From: a virus
Reading direction: 5' to 3' (one strand)
Virus record (IMG/VR): IMGVR_UViG_3300006805_000052
Coordinates: 1 to 42,293 of that record
DNA: 42,293 bases
Shown: in pieces, positions 15,730-22,282 of the stretch
How the letters are laid out: every line of letters begins with the position of its first letter
Numbering within the stretch: the stretch's first letter is position 1
Notes under the pieces: model-generated
What the model was told of the DNA's origin: nothing
The model's database searches: none
The model's input: only the letters and a program-made list of their open reading frames with translations
Made by a program: the position numbers and the translations under genes

Positions 15730-16759
15730 TCGCCGCCTTCAGGCGCTGATCGACGAACTGCTGAAAACCCACGAGCCAGCGATAAGGCGCGCCTTCATTG
15801 AGGCGATGCAGGATGCCCGCAACGCCGTGGACCTTGCCGCGGTGATCGATGCTCTTGCCCGTGGGGACATCTCCGGGGCGATGCAGGTGATTGAGTTCAG
15901 CCGCTCATTCCTGGCCCCGCTGGATCAGGAGATCGGTCGCGCCTACTACCGCGCCGGACAGGGCTTCACCGGGCTGCTGATGGCGTCTCGGCCTCGCGGC
16001 GTGACCGTTGAGGTGAGGTTCGATCCGGGCAACCCACGGGCCGCTGGATGGCTCACGCAGCACTCGTCGACGCTCGTCACTGAGATCGTCGACGACCAGC
16101 GCGTTGCGGTGCGTGCGGCGCTCGCGGCGCGGATGGAAGCCGGGGTGAACCCAAGGACCGCAGCCCTCGACGTGGTGGGGCGCATTGATCGCGTTGCCAA
16201 GCAGCGCGTCGGCGGTGTGATCGGGCTGACGAGCCAGCAATCGGCATGGGTTGAGAATGCGCGCGCCGAGCTGGTGAGTGGCGATCCGGCGCAGATGCGT
16301 GCCTACCTGGAGCGTAAGCTTCGGGACCGGCGCTTCGATAAGACGGTGATGAAGGCGATCAGTGAGGGGAAGCCGGTGTCGGGGGTCGACGCGACACGGA
16401 TCGTTGGGCGGTATTCAGACCGGATGCTCGAATACCGCGGCAAGACGATTGCGCTGACCGAGAGCCTGACCGCGCTGTCGTACGCCCAAGATGAGGGAGC
16501 CCGCCAATTGATCGAAAGTTCAGGGCTGCAGCCCGAGAACATCGTCAAGAACTGGATCGCCCGGTTGGACGGCCACACGCGAGACACCCACGTGTCTTTG
16601 GACGGGCAGAAGGTCGGGCTGGACGGCGTGTTCGTCAGTCCGAGCGGCGCGCGGATGCGGTTCCCCCGAGATTCGAGCATGTCTGCACCGGTTTCCGAGA
16701 TAGCCCGTTGTAGGTGCGTGAGCAGTTATTCCGTTGCTTGGCAAGGAGTTAAGGGGTAA
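15716..16759 (+). CDS. Mu gpF-like head morphogenesis protein
   Basis: A 347-residue minor head protein. The first two thirds are helical. The C-terminal domain (about 280-340) contains NWIARLDGHTRDTHVSLDGQ, FVSPSGARMRFPRD and EIARCRC, the conserved Phage_Mu_F (SPP1 gp7-like) signature with its Asp/His and Cys pair. MuF proteins bind portal and enter the procapsid with DNA in related phages. No toxin domain follows the MuF module. Confidence 0.85.
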   Translation: MASTDRRLQALIDELLKTHEPAIRRAFIEAMQDARNAVDLAAVIDALARGDISGAMQVIEFSRSFLAPLDQEIGRAYYRAGQGFTGLLMASRPRGVTVEVRFDPGNPRAAGWLTQHSSTLVTEIVDDQRVAVRAALAARMEAGVNPRTAALDVVGRIDRVAKQRVGGVIGLTSQQSAWVENARAELVSGDPAQMRAYLERKLRDRRFDKTVMKAISEGKPVSGVDATRIVGRYSDRMLEYRGKTIALTESLTALSYAQDEGARQLIESSGLQPENIVKNWIARLDGHTRDTHVSLDGQKVGLDGVFVSPSGARMRFPRDSSMSAPVSEIARCRCVSSYSVAWQGVKG

Positions 16760-16763
16760 AATA

Positions 16764-17141
16764 ATGACCGCCTTCCACGACCGGATGCGCAGCTTGTCGG
16801 CGCGGATGATCGGCAAGTTCGGCTCCGCCGGCACTGCAACCTTCACCCGCACCGGCTCAATCACCTACGATCCGATCAGTGGCAACGAGACGATCACGAC
16901 GACGACGCACTCGGCCCTCGCGGTCGTCCTGCCCGATGACGACCGCAGCCGCGAGGATGCCCGCGTCTACGGTTGGGACATTCGGTTCATGTGTCCGGTG
17001 TTCACCGATGGCTTCATCCCCGAGCCGGGCGACAAGGTGACGCTGCCGGGGCGGCCCGCGATGACCGTTGTCCCGCCGGTCGAGGCGCCAGCGCCTGACG
17101 GCGACGTGGTGGTTTTCACGATTCGAGCGAGGAGAGGCTGA
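16764..17141 (+). CDS. Head-tail joining or minor tail protein
   Basis: A 125-residue protein; ATG 16764 has AAGGAG and AAGGGG upstream. It is beta-rich (TATFTRTGSITYDPISGNET, YGWDIRFMCPVFT, PEPGDKVTLPGRPAMTVV) and matches the short stopper/head-closure-like proteins found after MuF in siphoviruses. Gene order (MuF, this, tail completion, terminator, tube) supports a neck role. Confidence 0.6.
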   Translation: MTAFHDRMRSLSARMIGKFGSAGTATFTRTGSITYDPISGNETITTTTHSALAVVLPDDDRSREDARVYGWDIRFMCPVFTDGFIPEPGDKVTLPGRPAMTVVPPVEAPAPDGDVVVFTIRARRG

Positions 17142-17144
17142 TCG

Positions 17145-17279
17145 ATGATTTCAGTTCCGGTTTCCATTCTTTTCGCGGTGCCGTTCCTTGTGCTCGCGGC
17201 AGGCGCCGCAGGGTACGCGTGGGGCGCGAAGGCAACCAGCCGGCGCTTCATGATGGCCATCTGCAGGACAGCCGACTGA
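17145..17279 (+). CDS. 44-residue membrane micro-protein in the neck region
   Basis: A short reading frame filling the space between two neck genes: ATG 17145 with GGAGAGG upstream, TGA at 17277-17279 overlapping the next ATG. It encodes one hydrophobic segment (VSILFAVPFLVLAAGAAGYA) then a basic tail (WGAKATSRRFMM). The gene packing and SD make it likely real. A membrane peptide in the virion-assembly operon is unusual; function unknown. Confidence 0.6.
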   Translation: MISVPVSILFAVPFLVLAAGAAGYAWGAKATSRRFMMAICRTAD

Positions 17280-17686
17280 TGGTCATGCGTGTGCGTGTAA
17301 CCGGCCTTGAAGCAGTCGGGGCCGCGAAGAACCGCGTCCGGCAGGTAATCGGCGCGGCAATCCTGGATCTCGACGACGATCTGAAGCGCAACTCGCCTGT
17401 GAGAGATGGCTACTTCGTCAACTCTTGGCAGGCTCAGGCCAATGGACAGCCGGCACCGCGCGAGGGTTTTGACGGTCCGCGGCCGGGCACCTCCACTGAA
17501 GATGCCGCGACGATATTCGGGGGCGTTGGGGGTGTCGTGAGCTTGGTCAACACCGCCGTTTACGCGCCACGGCTTGCCGATGGATACAGCCCTCAGGCCC
17601 CCGCGGGCTGGGTGGAATCCTGCGCAGGCCGGCTCCAGGATCACGTTGACCGCCACGTCATCGAAAGCCGTGCCGCCGATGGCTGA
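17279..17686 (+). CDS. Tail completion / HK97 gp10-like neck protein
   Basis: A 135-residue protein starting on the last base of the previous stop. The sequence AILDLDDDLKRNSPVRDGYF, then VNSWQAQANG, then LVNTAVYAPRLADGYSPQAP with AGWVE has the SPVxTGxxxxSW and NxxxYAxxxExG pattern of HK97 gp10 / tail-completion proteins. These sit at the head-tail interface. The order with its neighbours matches that role. Confidence 0.75.
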   Translation: MVMRVRVTGLEAVGAAKNRVRQVIGAAILDLDDDLKRNSPVRDGYFVNSWQAQANGQPAPREGFDGPRPGTSTEDAATIFGGVGGVVSLVNTAVYAPRLADGYSPQAPAGWVESCAGRLQDHVDRHVIESRAADG

Positions 17687-18116
17687 CATCTGGCGTGGCG
17701 TTCGAGGTGACCTTCGGCGGATTTTGCTTTCCGTCCCTGGCGTCCTCAACGACCAGATTGCCTACGAAGGCCGAGACTTCACCCCTGTTGAGGGCGTGGC
17801 CTGGATTCGGGAGCGTATCGACAAGGGCAGCGCCGTCACAGCAACCCTTGGCAATGCTGGGACGCAGGAGGAGCGGGGCATCTACTCACTGGACCTTAAT
17901 GTGCCTCGCCGATCCTCCTTCGCCGAGGGCGAGGATTTGGCCGACGCGATCCGCATCGCCTTCCGACCGGGCCGCGAGATCTGGGGCGGCACCACTGCCG
18001 CCGGACGCATCATCTCGGCTAGCGTGCGGACCCCGATCATGTTCGAAGCGGTGACGCAATTCCCGATCAGGATCGAGTTTTTCTTCCGTCGACCCAGCGC
18101 CCTAGGCTGGGCATAG
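17679..18116 (+). CDS. Tail terminator (DUF4128-like)
   Basis: A 145-residue protein; ATG 17679 overlaps the upstream gene by eight bases. IAYEGRDFTPVEGVAWIRER, then an EERGIYSLDLNVP strand, EDLADAIRIAFRPGREI, then a C-terminal FPIRIEFFFRRP strand fit the DUF4128 / tail-terminator fold, which caps the tail tube and fixes tail length. It lies directly upstream of the tube gene. Confidence 0.75.
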   Translation: MADIWRGVRGDLRRILLSVPGVLNDQIAYEGRDFTPVEGVAWIRERIDKGSAVTATLGNAGTQEERGIYSLDLNVPRRSSFAEGEDLADAIRIAFRPGREIWGGTTAAGRIISASVRTPIMFEAVTQFPIRIEFFFRRPSALGWA

Positions 18117-18126
18117 GAGCACCCCC

Positions 18127-18345
18127 ATGGACGACACGCTGACCGCCCACCTCGACGCCATCGAGGCGGAGGCCGGAGCCTTTGTGCTCACCCGCGAGAA
18201 GTCCGGCTGGACTGCCACCGCGACGCGCAAGCTCTCCCGGAAGCCGGCGCTCGCCACCGGCGCCACGGCTCTCGAGGCTGTCGCGAACCTGCTCACCGCT
18301 CTGCGTGGCGAGGCGGACAAAGCGCCGGCCGCCGACGAGGGCTGA
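18127..18345 (+). CDS. Small helical hypothetical protein
   Basis: A 72-residue protein, mainly one helix-strand-helix pattern (LDAIEAEAGAFVLTREKSGW, ALEAVANLLTALRGEA) with an acidic tail. The middle (KSGWTATATRKLSRKPALA) looks like two strands. It ends the neck gene run just before a terminator. No family recognised. Confidence 0.5.
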   Translation: MDDTLTAHLDAIEAEAGAFVLTREKSGWTATATRKLSRKPALATGATALEAVANLLTALRGEADKAPAADEG

Positions 18346-18373
18346 CCCCTTCCACATCTCCGACCTGAACCAA

Positions 18374-18407
18374 CGCCGCGGGGCATCTCCGCGGCGCTTT
18401 TCGTTTT
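18374..18407 (+). terminator. Rho-independent terminator before the tail tube gene
   Basis: A perfect 8-bp stem CGCCGCGG / CCGCGGCG with loop GGCATCT, followed by CTTTTCGTTTT. It separates the head and neck genes from the tail tube gene, so tube mRNA is probably initiated or processed separately within 18408-18481. Confidence 0.8.
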
Positions 18408-18481
18408 CGCACCCCCTCGGCACGCGGATGAACGCGGGCGCGCGCCGAGACCAAGATGACCCGCGATGAAAGGAGCCAGCA

Positions 18482-19990
18482 ATGGCACTCGACGCTCTAC
18501 AGGTTGCCGCCGGCTCCTTGGCCGACCTCTCCTATTGGGAAGAGGCCTCCTTCGGGAAGATCCCCCCGGTCGTGACCGCGAAGACCTGCCGGCGCGTCTC
18601 GACGACGCTCGGCCTGACCAAGGACACCTACGACTCGGAGGAAATCCGATCCGACCGGATGCAGTCCGACAGCCGCCACGGCGTCCGACATGCCAACGGC
18701 GACATCGTGACCGAGATCAGCCCCGGCGGGCACTCCGATTTCATGCAGGCCGCCCTCGGCGGGGCGTTCGCCACGGTCGCAACGGTCAACGTCGCGACGG
18801 GATCGAGCCCGGTGACGATCACCGACCTCGGCAACGGGACGCTGCAGTTCGCCGGCATCAACTTCACCACCTCGGTCTTCATGATCGGCGACACGCTCAC
18901 CTTCGCCAGCACGACGGCTGCGCCCCTCGACGGCAAGGTGTTCACCCTCGTCTCCATCGACGGCTCCAACAACGGCATCTTCATGCCGTGGGGCGGCTTC
19001 TACACCGTCGCCACGCTGCCGCTCACGACCACCGCGGGGACGCTCGGCCTCTCCGGCAAGCGGTGCGCCATGGGCAACATCGCCCGAAGCTTCGGCTGTG
19101 AGCGCGCCTACACCGACATCGGCAAGTTCGGCGTGTTCACTGGTGAGCGCGTCAACACCGTCGCAGTCGACCTGCCGGCCACGGGCATCGCCAAGGCGAC
19201 CTATGGCATGATGGGTCAGGACGCCAAGCCGCTCGCGAGCGTGTCGGTGGACGGGTCTGCAGCGATCATCGGTGCCCCGGCTGACTTCACCTCCCTGACC
19301 TTCTCCGCCTCCGCCAAGACGATCACCGCCGCGGCGGGCTCCTTCATCACCAAGGGCTTCGCTGTCGGCGACCGGGTTGCCTTCGAGGGCACGGGCATCA
19401 CCGACGCCCAGAACCGCAACATCAAGACGATCACCGCGCTCACCGCGACCGTGATGACCGTCGCCGAGGCCATCGTCTCGGGCGGCCCCTACACCACGCC
19501 GTTCACCGTGACCAAGGTCGCAGCGACGGCCTGGGATGCAGCGGCGACCAATCAGGTTTCCGTCGCGGCCAGCGGTGTTCTCGTGATCAACGGCGTCCCG
19601 GCGGCCACCGTCACGAACATGACCTTCAACATCGACAACCAGATGGCGAGCACGCCCGTCGTTGGCAAGAACGTCGTGCCCGTTGTCAATTGGGGCAACC
19701 GCTCCATGATCACGGGTCAGATGACCGTCCTCTTTGACCGCGGCGGCATGGGCGAGACGATCTACAACGCCTTCGACAACGAGACCGAGTACAGCGTCAT
19801 CATGCGGCTGGACAGCTCGGACGGCAGCAAGGCGGTGACCTTCGCCATGCCCCGCGTGAAGCCGACGTCTGGCACCATCGGCGACGGCTCCCCCGAGGGT
19901 CTGCCCGTGCAGGTCGACTTCCGGGCGCTGAAGCCGACCGGCGGCAAGCTCGGCGTGTCGCAGATCGTCATCCTCGACAGCGCCGCCTGA
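18482..19990 (+). CDS. Major tail (tube) protein
   Basis: A 502-residue protein from ATG 18482 with AAAGGAG upstream. The first domain (AAGSLADLSYWEEASFGKIP, EEIRSDRMQSDSRHGVRHAN, DIVTEISPGGHSDFMQAALG) and the last (NIDNQMASTPVVGKNVVP, RGGMGETIYNAFDNETEYS, LPVQVDFRAL) match the phage tail tube family. Between them (about 110-340) two extra beta-rich domains appear (VTITDLGNGTLQFAGI and ITAAAGSFITKGFAVGDRV) that probably decorate the tube surface. A siphovirus tail is implied. Confidence 0.85.
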   Translation: MALDALQVAAGSLADLSYWEEASFGKIPPVVTAKTCRRVSTTLGLTKDTYDSEEIRSDRMQSDSRHGVRHANGDIVTEISPGGHSDFMQAALGGAFATVATVNVATGSSPVTITDLGNGTLQFAGINFTTSVFMIGDTLTFASTTAAPLDGKVFTLVSIDGSNNGIFMPWGGFYTVATLPLTTTAGTLGLSGKRCAMGNIARSFGCERAYTDIGKFGVFTGERVNTVAVDLPATGIAKATYGMMGQDAKPLASVSVDGSAAIIGAPADFTSLTFSASAKTITAAAGSFITKGFAVGDRVAFEGTGITDAQNRNIKTITALTATVMTVAEAIVSGGPYTTPFTVTKVAATAWDAAATNQVSVAASGVLVINGVPAATVTNMTFNIDNQMASTPVVGKNVVPVVNWGNRSMITGQMTVLFDRGGMGETIYNAFDNETEYSVIMRLDSSDGSKAVTFAMPRVKPTSGTIGDGSPEGLPVQVDFRALKPTGGKLGVSQIVILDSAA

Positions 19991-20155
19991 TCTCGAAGCA
20001 CCCCGTCCAAGACGGCCGCCCCTGAGGCCGAAACTGCCGGATGCGCTCTCCTCGCGTCAACCGCGTGGGGTGCGTCTTCACGAGCGCGGAATCCGGCGCC
20101 CGGCGCCCGCGGCAGCGAGATGCCGCACATCCCCCCATCGACAAGGCAACTCAAC

Positions 20156-20593
20156 ATGGATCTCAACGACCTCATGCCAGCCGCCGAGCCGGTCTGGTTC
20201 ACCCTGAGCGACCTCAGCGGCAACGACATGGTGAGCGACGGCAAGCCGGTGCGGCTGCGCATCCACGGCCCTGACTCGCCGGTCATGCTCGCCTTCGAGC
20301 GGGCGAGGACCAACAAGCAGCTTGTGGCCATGAAGCGGCGAAATCGCGCTGACCTCGACGTTGACGCAGCAACCCTCGACGACCTCGCGACCGATCAGGC
20401 CGTGGCGGCGCTCGCCGATTGGGAGTTCTCCGGCTTCACCATCGACGGCAAGAAGGCGCCGTTCTCACCCGAGAATGCTCGGACCCTCGTCACCAAGGTC
20501 CGGTGGATCCGCGACTGGATCGTGGAGAAGGCGCGCGACCGGGGAAACTTTGGGCGGACGACGGCGACGGACGAGACCTCGCCGGAGAACTAA
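20156..20593 (+). CDS. Tail assembly chaperone (gpG-like)
   Basis: A 145-residue, mostly helical protein from ATG 20156, lying between tube and tape measure genes as tail chaperones do. It starts DLNDLMPAAEPVWFTLSDLS and contains PVRLRIHGPDSPVMLAFERA, a layout common to chaperones that coat the tape measure before tube assembly. Near its end, at 20542-20548, it carries a slippery heptamer (separate entry). Most ribosomes should finish at 20593. Confidence 0.75.
   Translation: MDLNDLMPAAEPVWFTLSDLSGNDMVSDGKPVRLRIHGPDSPVMLAFERARTNKQLVAMKRRNRADLDVDAATLDDLATDQAVAALADWEFSGFTIDGKKAPFSPENARTLVTKVRWIRDWIVEKARDRGNFGRTTATDETSPEN
20542..20548 (+). other. Programmed -1 frameshift site GGGAAAC
   Basis: The heptamer reads G-GGA-AAC with GGA and AAC as zero-frame codons of the chaperone gene: an exact X XXY YYZ slippery site, one base from the lambda G-T site GGGAAAG. 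A -1 slip re-pairs as GGG-AAA and continues in the frame that stays open to 20955. A near-complementary pair about 12 and 60 bases downstream (GACGACGG and CCGCCGTCC regions) might form a stimulatory stem; that part is uncertain. Confidence 0.75.
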
Positions 20594-20955
20594 GGGCCGC
20601 CGTCCGGCCGCTCTTCGAGCTCGGGCAGGATGCCGGCGACGGCAAGTCGCTCCGGGAGCACTACGAGGCGTCCTCCCGCACGACCGGGAGGGTCCACCCC
20701 AAGCTCGACCTTCCGCCGCTCCCCATTGCCTTCGAGCGGGCAATGCGCCTGTGGCAGGATCTGCACCGCCACCGGCAGACGGGCATGGGGATCGGCACGA
20801 TCACGTGGCCCGATTTCGACGCTTACCAGCGGGTGACTGGTGAGGCGCTCTCGCGCGGTGACATCTCGGCAATCGAGATCATCGACGAGGAGTTCTTCGC
20901 CTCACGAGCTGCGGCGGAAGATCGGAAGGCTGAGGCAGCGAAGAGGCGGGGCTAG
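20548..20955 (+). CDS. gpT-like extension of the tail assembly chaperone
   Basis: The -1 frame downstream of the slippery site encodes 135 residues (KLWADDGDGRDLAGELRAAV, then EHYEASSRTTGRVHPKLDLP, TWPDFDAYQRVTGEALSRGD, ending in a charged coil). Fusion to the 131 upstream residues gives a 266-residue G-T-like product. There is no convincing independent start. The upstream part of this frame (20419-20547) is Arg/His-rich shadow sequence. In lambda both forms are needed for tail assembly. Confidence 0.7.
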   Translation, partial: LWADDGDGRDLAGELRAAVRPLFELGQDAGDGKSLREHYEASSRTTGRVHPKLDLPPLPIAFERAMRLWQDLHRHRQTGMGIGTITWPDFDAYQRVTGEALSRGDISAIEIIDEEFFASRAAAEDRKAEAAKRRG

Positions 20956-20965
20956 GCTCCGCCTC
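20943..20965. terminator. Hairpin at the left edge of the inserted cassette
   Basis: GAGGCGGGGC pairs with GCTCCGCCTC around a 3-base TAG loop (one G-T pair); the loop is the chaperone stop codon. It works on both strands but lacks a long T run on either side. It probably ends the leftward lipoprotein transcript and attenuates rightward transcription into the cassette. Confidence 0.5.
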
Positions 20966-20996
20966 TCGGGGCGCAACCCTAGGTCGAAGCCGTTCG

Positions 20997-21272
20997 TCAG
21001 TCGTCAGCTTTCACGCAAGCGAACTCGTGGTCGCGTGCACGGATGTCGATTCCCGTCATTGGCGCGGACGGCGTGAGGCTGTCTCCGAGGTGTGTCCCCA
21101 AGTAGACCGCCTTACGGCCATTGATAGCGCAAAGCCGCGTAGCCTCGTCCGTGATCTCGGGCGTTACGGTCGCCGAGAGATGTTCGACGGTAACGCTGTC
21201 CTCGTCAAAGTTCTTGGCGACCGGGGGCTGGACGCAGCCCGCGAGCAGCAACAGCAAGACAAAGCGCTTCAT
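20997..21272 (-). CDS. Small outer-membrane-type lipoprotein (moron)
   Basis: A 91-residue lipoprotein. The signal is MKRFVLLLLLAGC with lipobox L-A-G-C; Cys13 would be lipidated. The +2 residue is Val, so sorting to the outer membrane is expected in a Gram-negative host. The mature part has two more cysteines (RLCAING and FACVKADD) that could form a disulfide. It is transcribed against the structural operon and overlaps the RHH gene by four bases. Its moron-like setting suggests a cell-envelope role such as superinfection exclusion; that is an inference. Confidence 0.7.
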   Translation of the reverse strand: MKRFVLLLLLAGCVQPPVAKNFDEDSVTVEHLSATVTPEITDEATRLCAINGRKAVYLGTHLGDSLTPSAPMTGIDIRARDHEFACVKADD

Positions 21273-21463
21273 TCTCTAGTCTCCCCCTCGAAAAATCTGG
21301 TCAGTATGCGTCGGATTGCTTCGGGCCTTGTTGGAAGATCGTCCAGACCTCGTCGAAAGTCGTCAACGGCCTCCAGCAGGTCACGGGGAAGCCTCAATGT
21401 GACCGGCTCACTATCAATCGTGGGGCGGCCGCGGGATGATTTTTTAACGTCTTCGCTTGACAT
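21269..21463 (-). CDS. Ribbon-helix-helix regulator
   Basis: A 64-residue protein. After a basic GRP leader it has a beta-strand (EPVTLRLPRD), helix A (LLEAVDDFRRGL) and helix B (TRPEAIRRILTRFFEG), the standard RHH/CopG fold with T/L/R facing DNA. It has no obvious toxin partner; the co-transcribed neighbour is a lipoprotein. An inverted repeat seven bases upstream of its start (21471-21484) is the likely operator, suggesting autorepression. No ribosome-binding site is visible and the mRNA may be leaderless. Confidence 0.75.
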   Translation of the reverse strand: MSSEDVKKSSRGRPTIDSEPVTLRLPRDLLEAVDDFRRGLDDLPTRPEAIRRILTRFFEGETRE

Positions 21464-21485
21464 GGCGAAATTATGATGTCATAAA
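21457..21485 (+). promoter_or_regulatory. Divergent promoter with inverted-repeat operator
   Basis: A perfect -35 TTGACA (21457-21462), a 17-base spacer and CATAAA (21480-21485) face right towards the peptide and RAMP-like genes. The inverted repeat TTATGA-TG-TCATAA (21471-21484) covers the spacer and -10. On the reverse strand CATAAT is a good -10 for the RHH gene. RHH dimers bind such short symmetric sites, so one operator could control both directions. The patch is AT-rich against the GC-rich background. Confidence 0.6.
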
Positions 21486-21491
21486 AAGAAC

Positions 21492-21526
21492 GACCGCGCA
21501 AGGCGCTACCAACACCCAGCGCGGTC
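21492..21526. other. 8-bp hairpin in the peptide-gene leader
   Basis: GACCGCGC (21492-21499) and GCGCGGTC (21519-21526) form a perfect stem with a 19-base loop. It starts at the predicted rightward transcription start, so it would be a 5' cap structure on that mRNA. On the reverse strand it is followed by GTTCTTTTTA, a terminator-like run that would block antisense transcription into the RHH gene. Confidence 0.55.
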
Positions 21527-21558
21527 TAACCGAAACCCGGATCATGGAGGATCAGGGA

Positions 21559-21684
21559 ATGGCTACCTACAAGCATACTACTCGCCGCGATGTCCTGAAA
21601 GCGGCACCCGCCGTTGTTGCTGCTGTCGGCTTGCCGTCGGCGTTCATCAAGCCGGCGCTGCGCGCCAGCGGCGAGGCCGCGTGA
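21559..21684 (+). CDS. 41-residue peptide resembling a bare Tat signal
   Basis: ATG 21559 has GGAGG eight bases upstream. The product begins MATYKHTTRRDVLKAAP, with T-R-R-D-V-L-K fitting the twin-arginine consensus, then a moderately hydrophobic AVVAAVGLPSAFI and a short Ala-rich end (ALRASGEAA). No mature domain follows; the stop overlaps or abuts the next gene. It could be a free membrane-targeted micro-peptide, a decapitated Tat substrate, or a coincidental match. Translational coupling to the RAMP-like gene is likely. Confidence 0.55.
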   Translation: MATYKHTTRRDVLKAAPAVVAAVGLPSAFIKPALRASGEAA

Positions 21685-21686
21685 CC

Positions 21687-22280
21687 ATGGAGATCACTAT
21701 CACCATCTCGGGCTCGACACCCCTTCTGATGAACGCATTCACCGATGCGGCGCAGATGGCGGCTTCTGCCGGCACACGGGGTGCCATCACCGGCGACAAG
21801 GGTAGCCCGCGCGAGCAGGCCGAGACGAAACTTTATCGCTCCGGTATGGAGCCCGACTTGATCGTCATCCCGCAGCCAAACCTCCTGCGGTGCCTGATCG
21901 ACGCCGGCAAGTTCTTCAAGGCAGGCAAGTCCAAGATCACGACGCTTCGATCCTCGATCATCCCCTCGTGCGTTGATCTTCCGGCGGTCGAGTACCCGCT
22001 CCTCCACGATGAGCCGTGGCAGGTGGACACGCGACCGGTCCGCATTCCGGCGACTGGCGGGCGCATTCTCGCGCACCGGCCGAGCTTCCACGACTGGCGG
22101 GTCCAGTTCGACGTTAATCTCGACACCTCGGTCATCGGCGAGAAGCTGTTTCGCGAGATTGTGGACAAGGCGGGGTCGGCAATCGGCCTCGGCGACTTCC
22201 GACCCGACTGCAAGGGGCCGTTCGGCAAGTTCAAGGTTTCGCAGTGGAGCGCTACGGCTCCGATGCGGGAGGCCGCCTGA
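21687..22280 (+). CDS. RAMP/Cas7-like phage protein (function unknown)
   Basis: A 197-residue protein (ATG 21687, GAGG ten bases upstream; GTG 21681 would overlap the peptide stop). It opens with a strand and turn, ITITISGSTPLLMN. The middle is LIVIPQPNLLRCLIDAGKFF, and the end is AGSAIGLGDFRPDCKGPFGKFK. An N-terminal strand ending G-x-x-PL, an IP-x-x-x-L helix start, and a C-terminal helix then Gly-rich G-x-GxF...GxFGxF loop follow the RAMP/Cas7 sequence scheme; this is inference. Similar PLLM proteins occur in many phages without a known role. It is directly followed by a pentamer array. Confidence 0.65.
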   Translation: MEITITISGSTPLLMNAFTDAAQMAASAGTRGAITGDKGSPREQAETKLYRSGMEPDLIVIPQPNLLRCLIDAGKFFKAGKSKITTLRSSIIPSCVDLPAVEYPLLHDEPWQVDTRPVRIPATGGRILAHRPSFHDWRVQFDVNLDTSVIGEKLFREIVDKAGSAIGLGDFRPDCKGPFGKFKVSQWSATAPMREAA

Positions 22281-22282
22281 GG

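Noticed and set aside
15716-16759. MuF protein considered as carrying a polymorphic toxin C-terminus
   Set aside because: The protein ends right after the MuF domain; there is no extra C-terminal domain.
21269-21463. RHH gene considered as the antitoxin of a toxin-antitoxin pair
   Set aside because: The co-transcribed partner is a lipobox lipoprotein, not a RelE/ParE-like toxin, and no other small toxin-like ORF adjoins.
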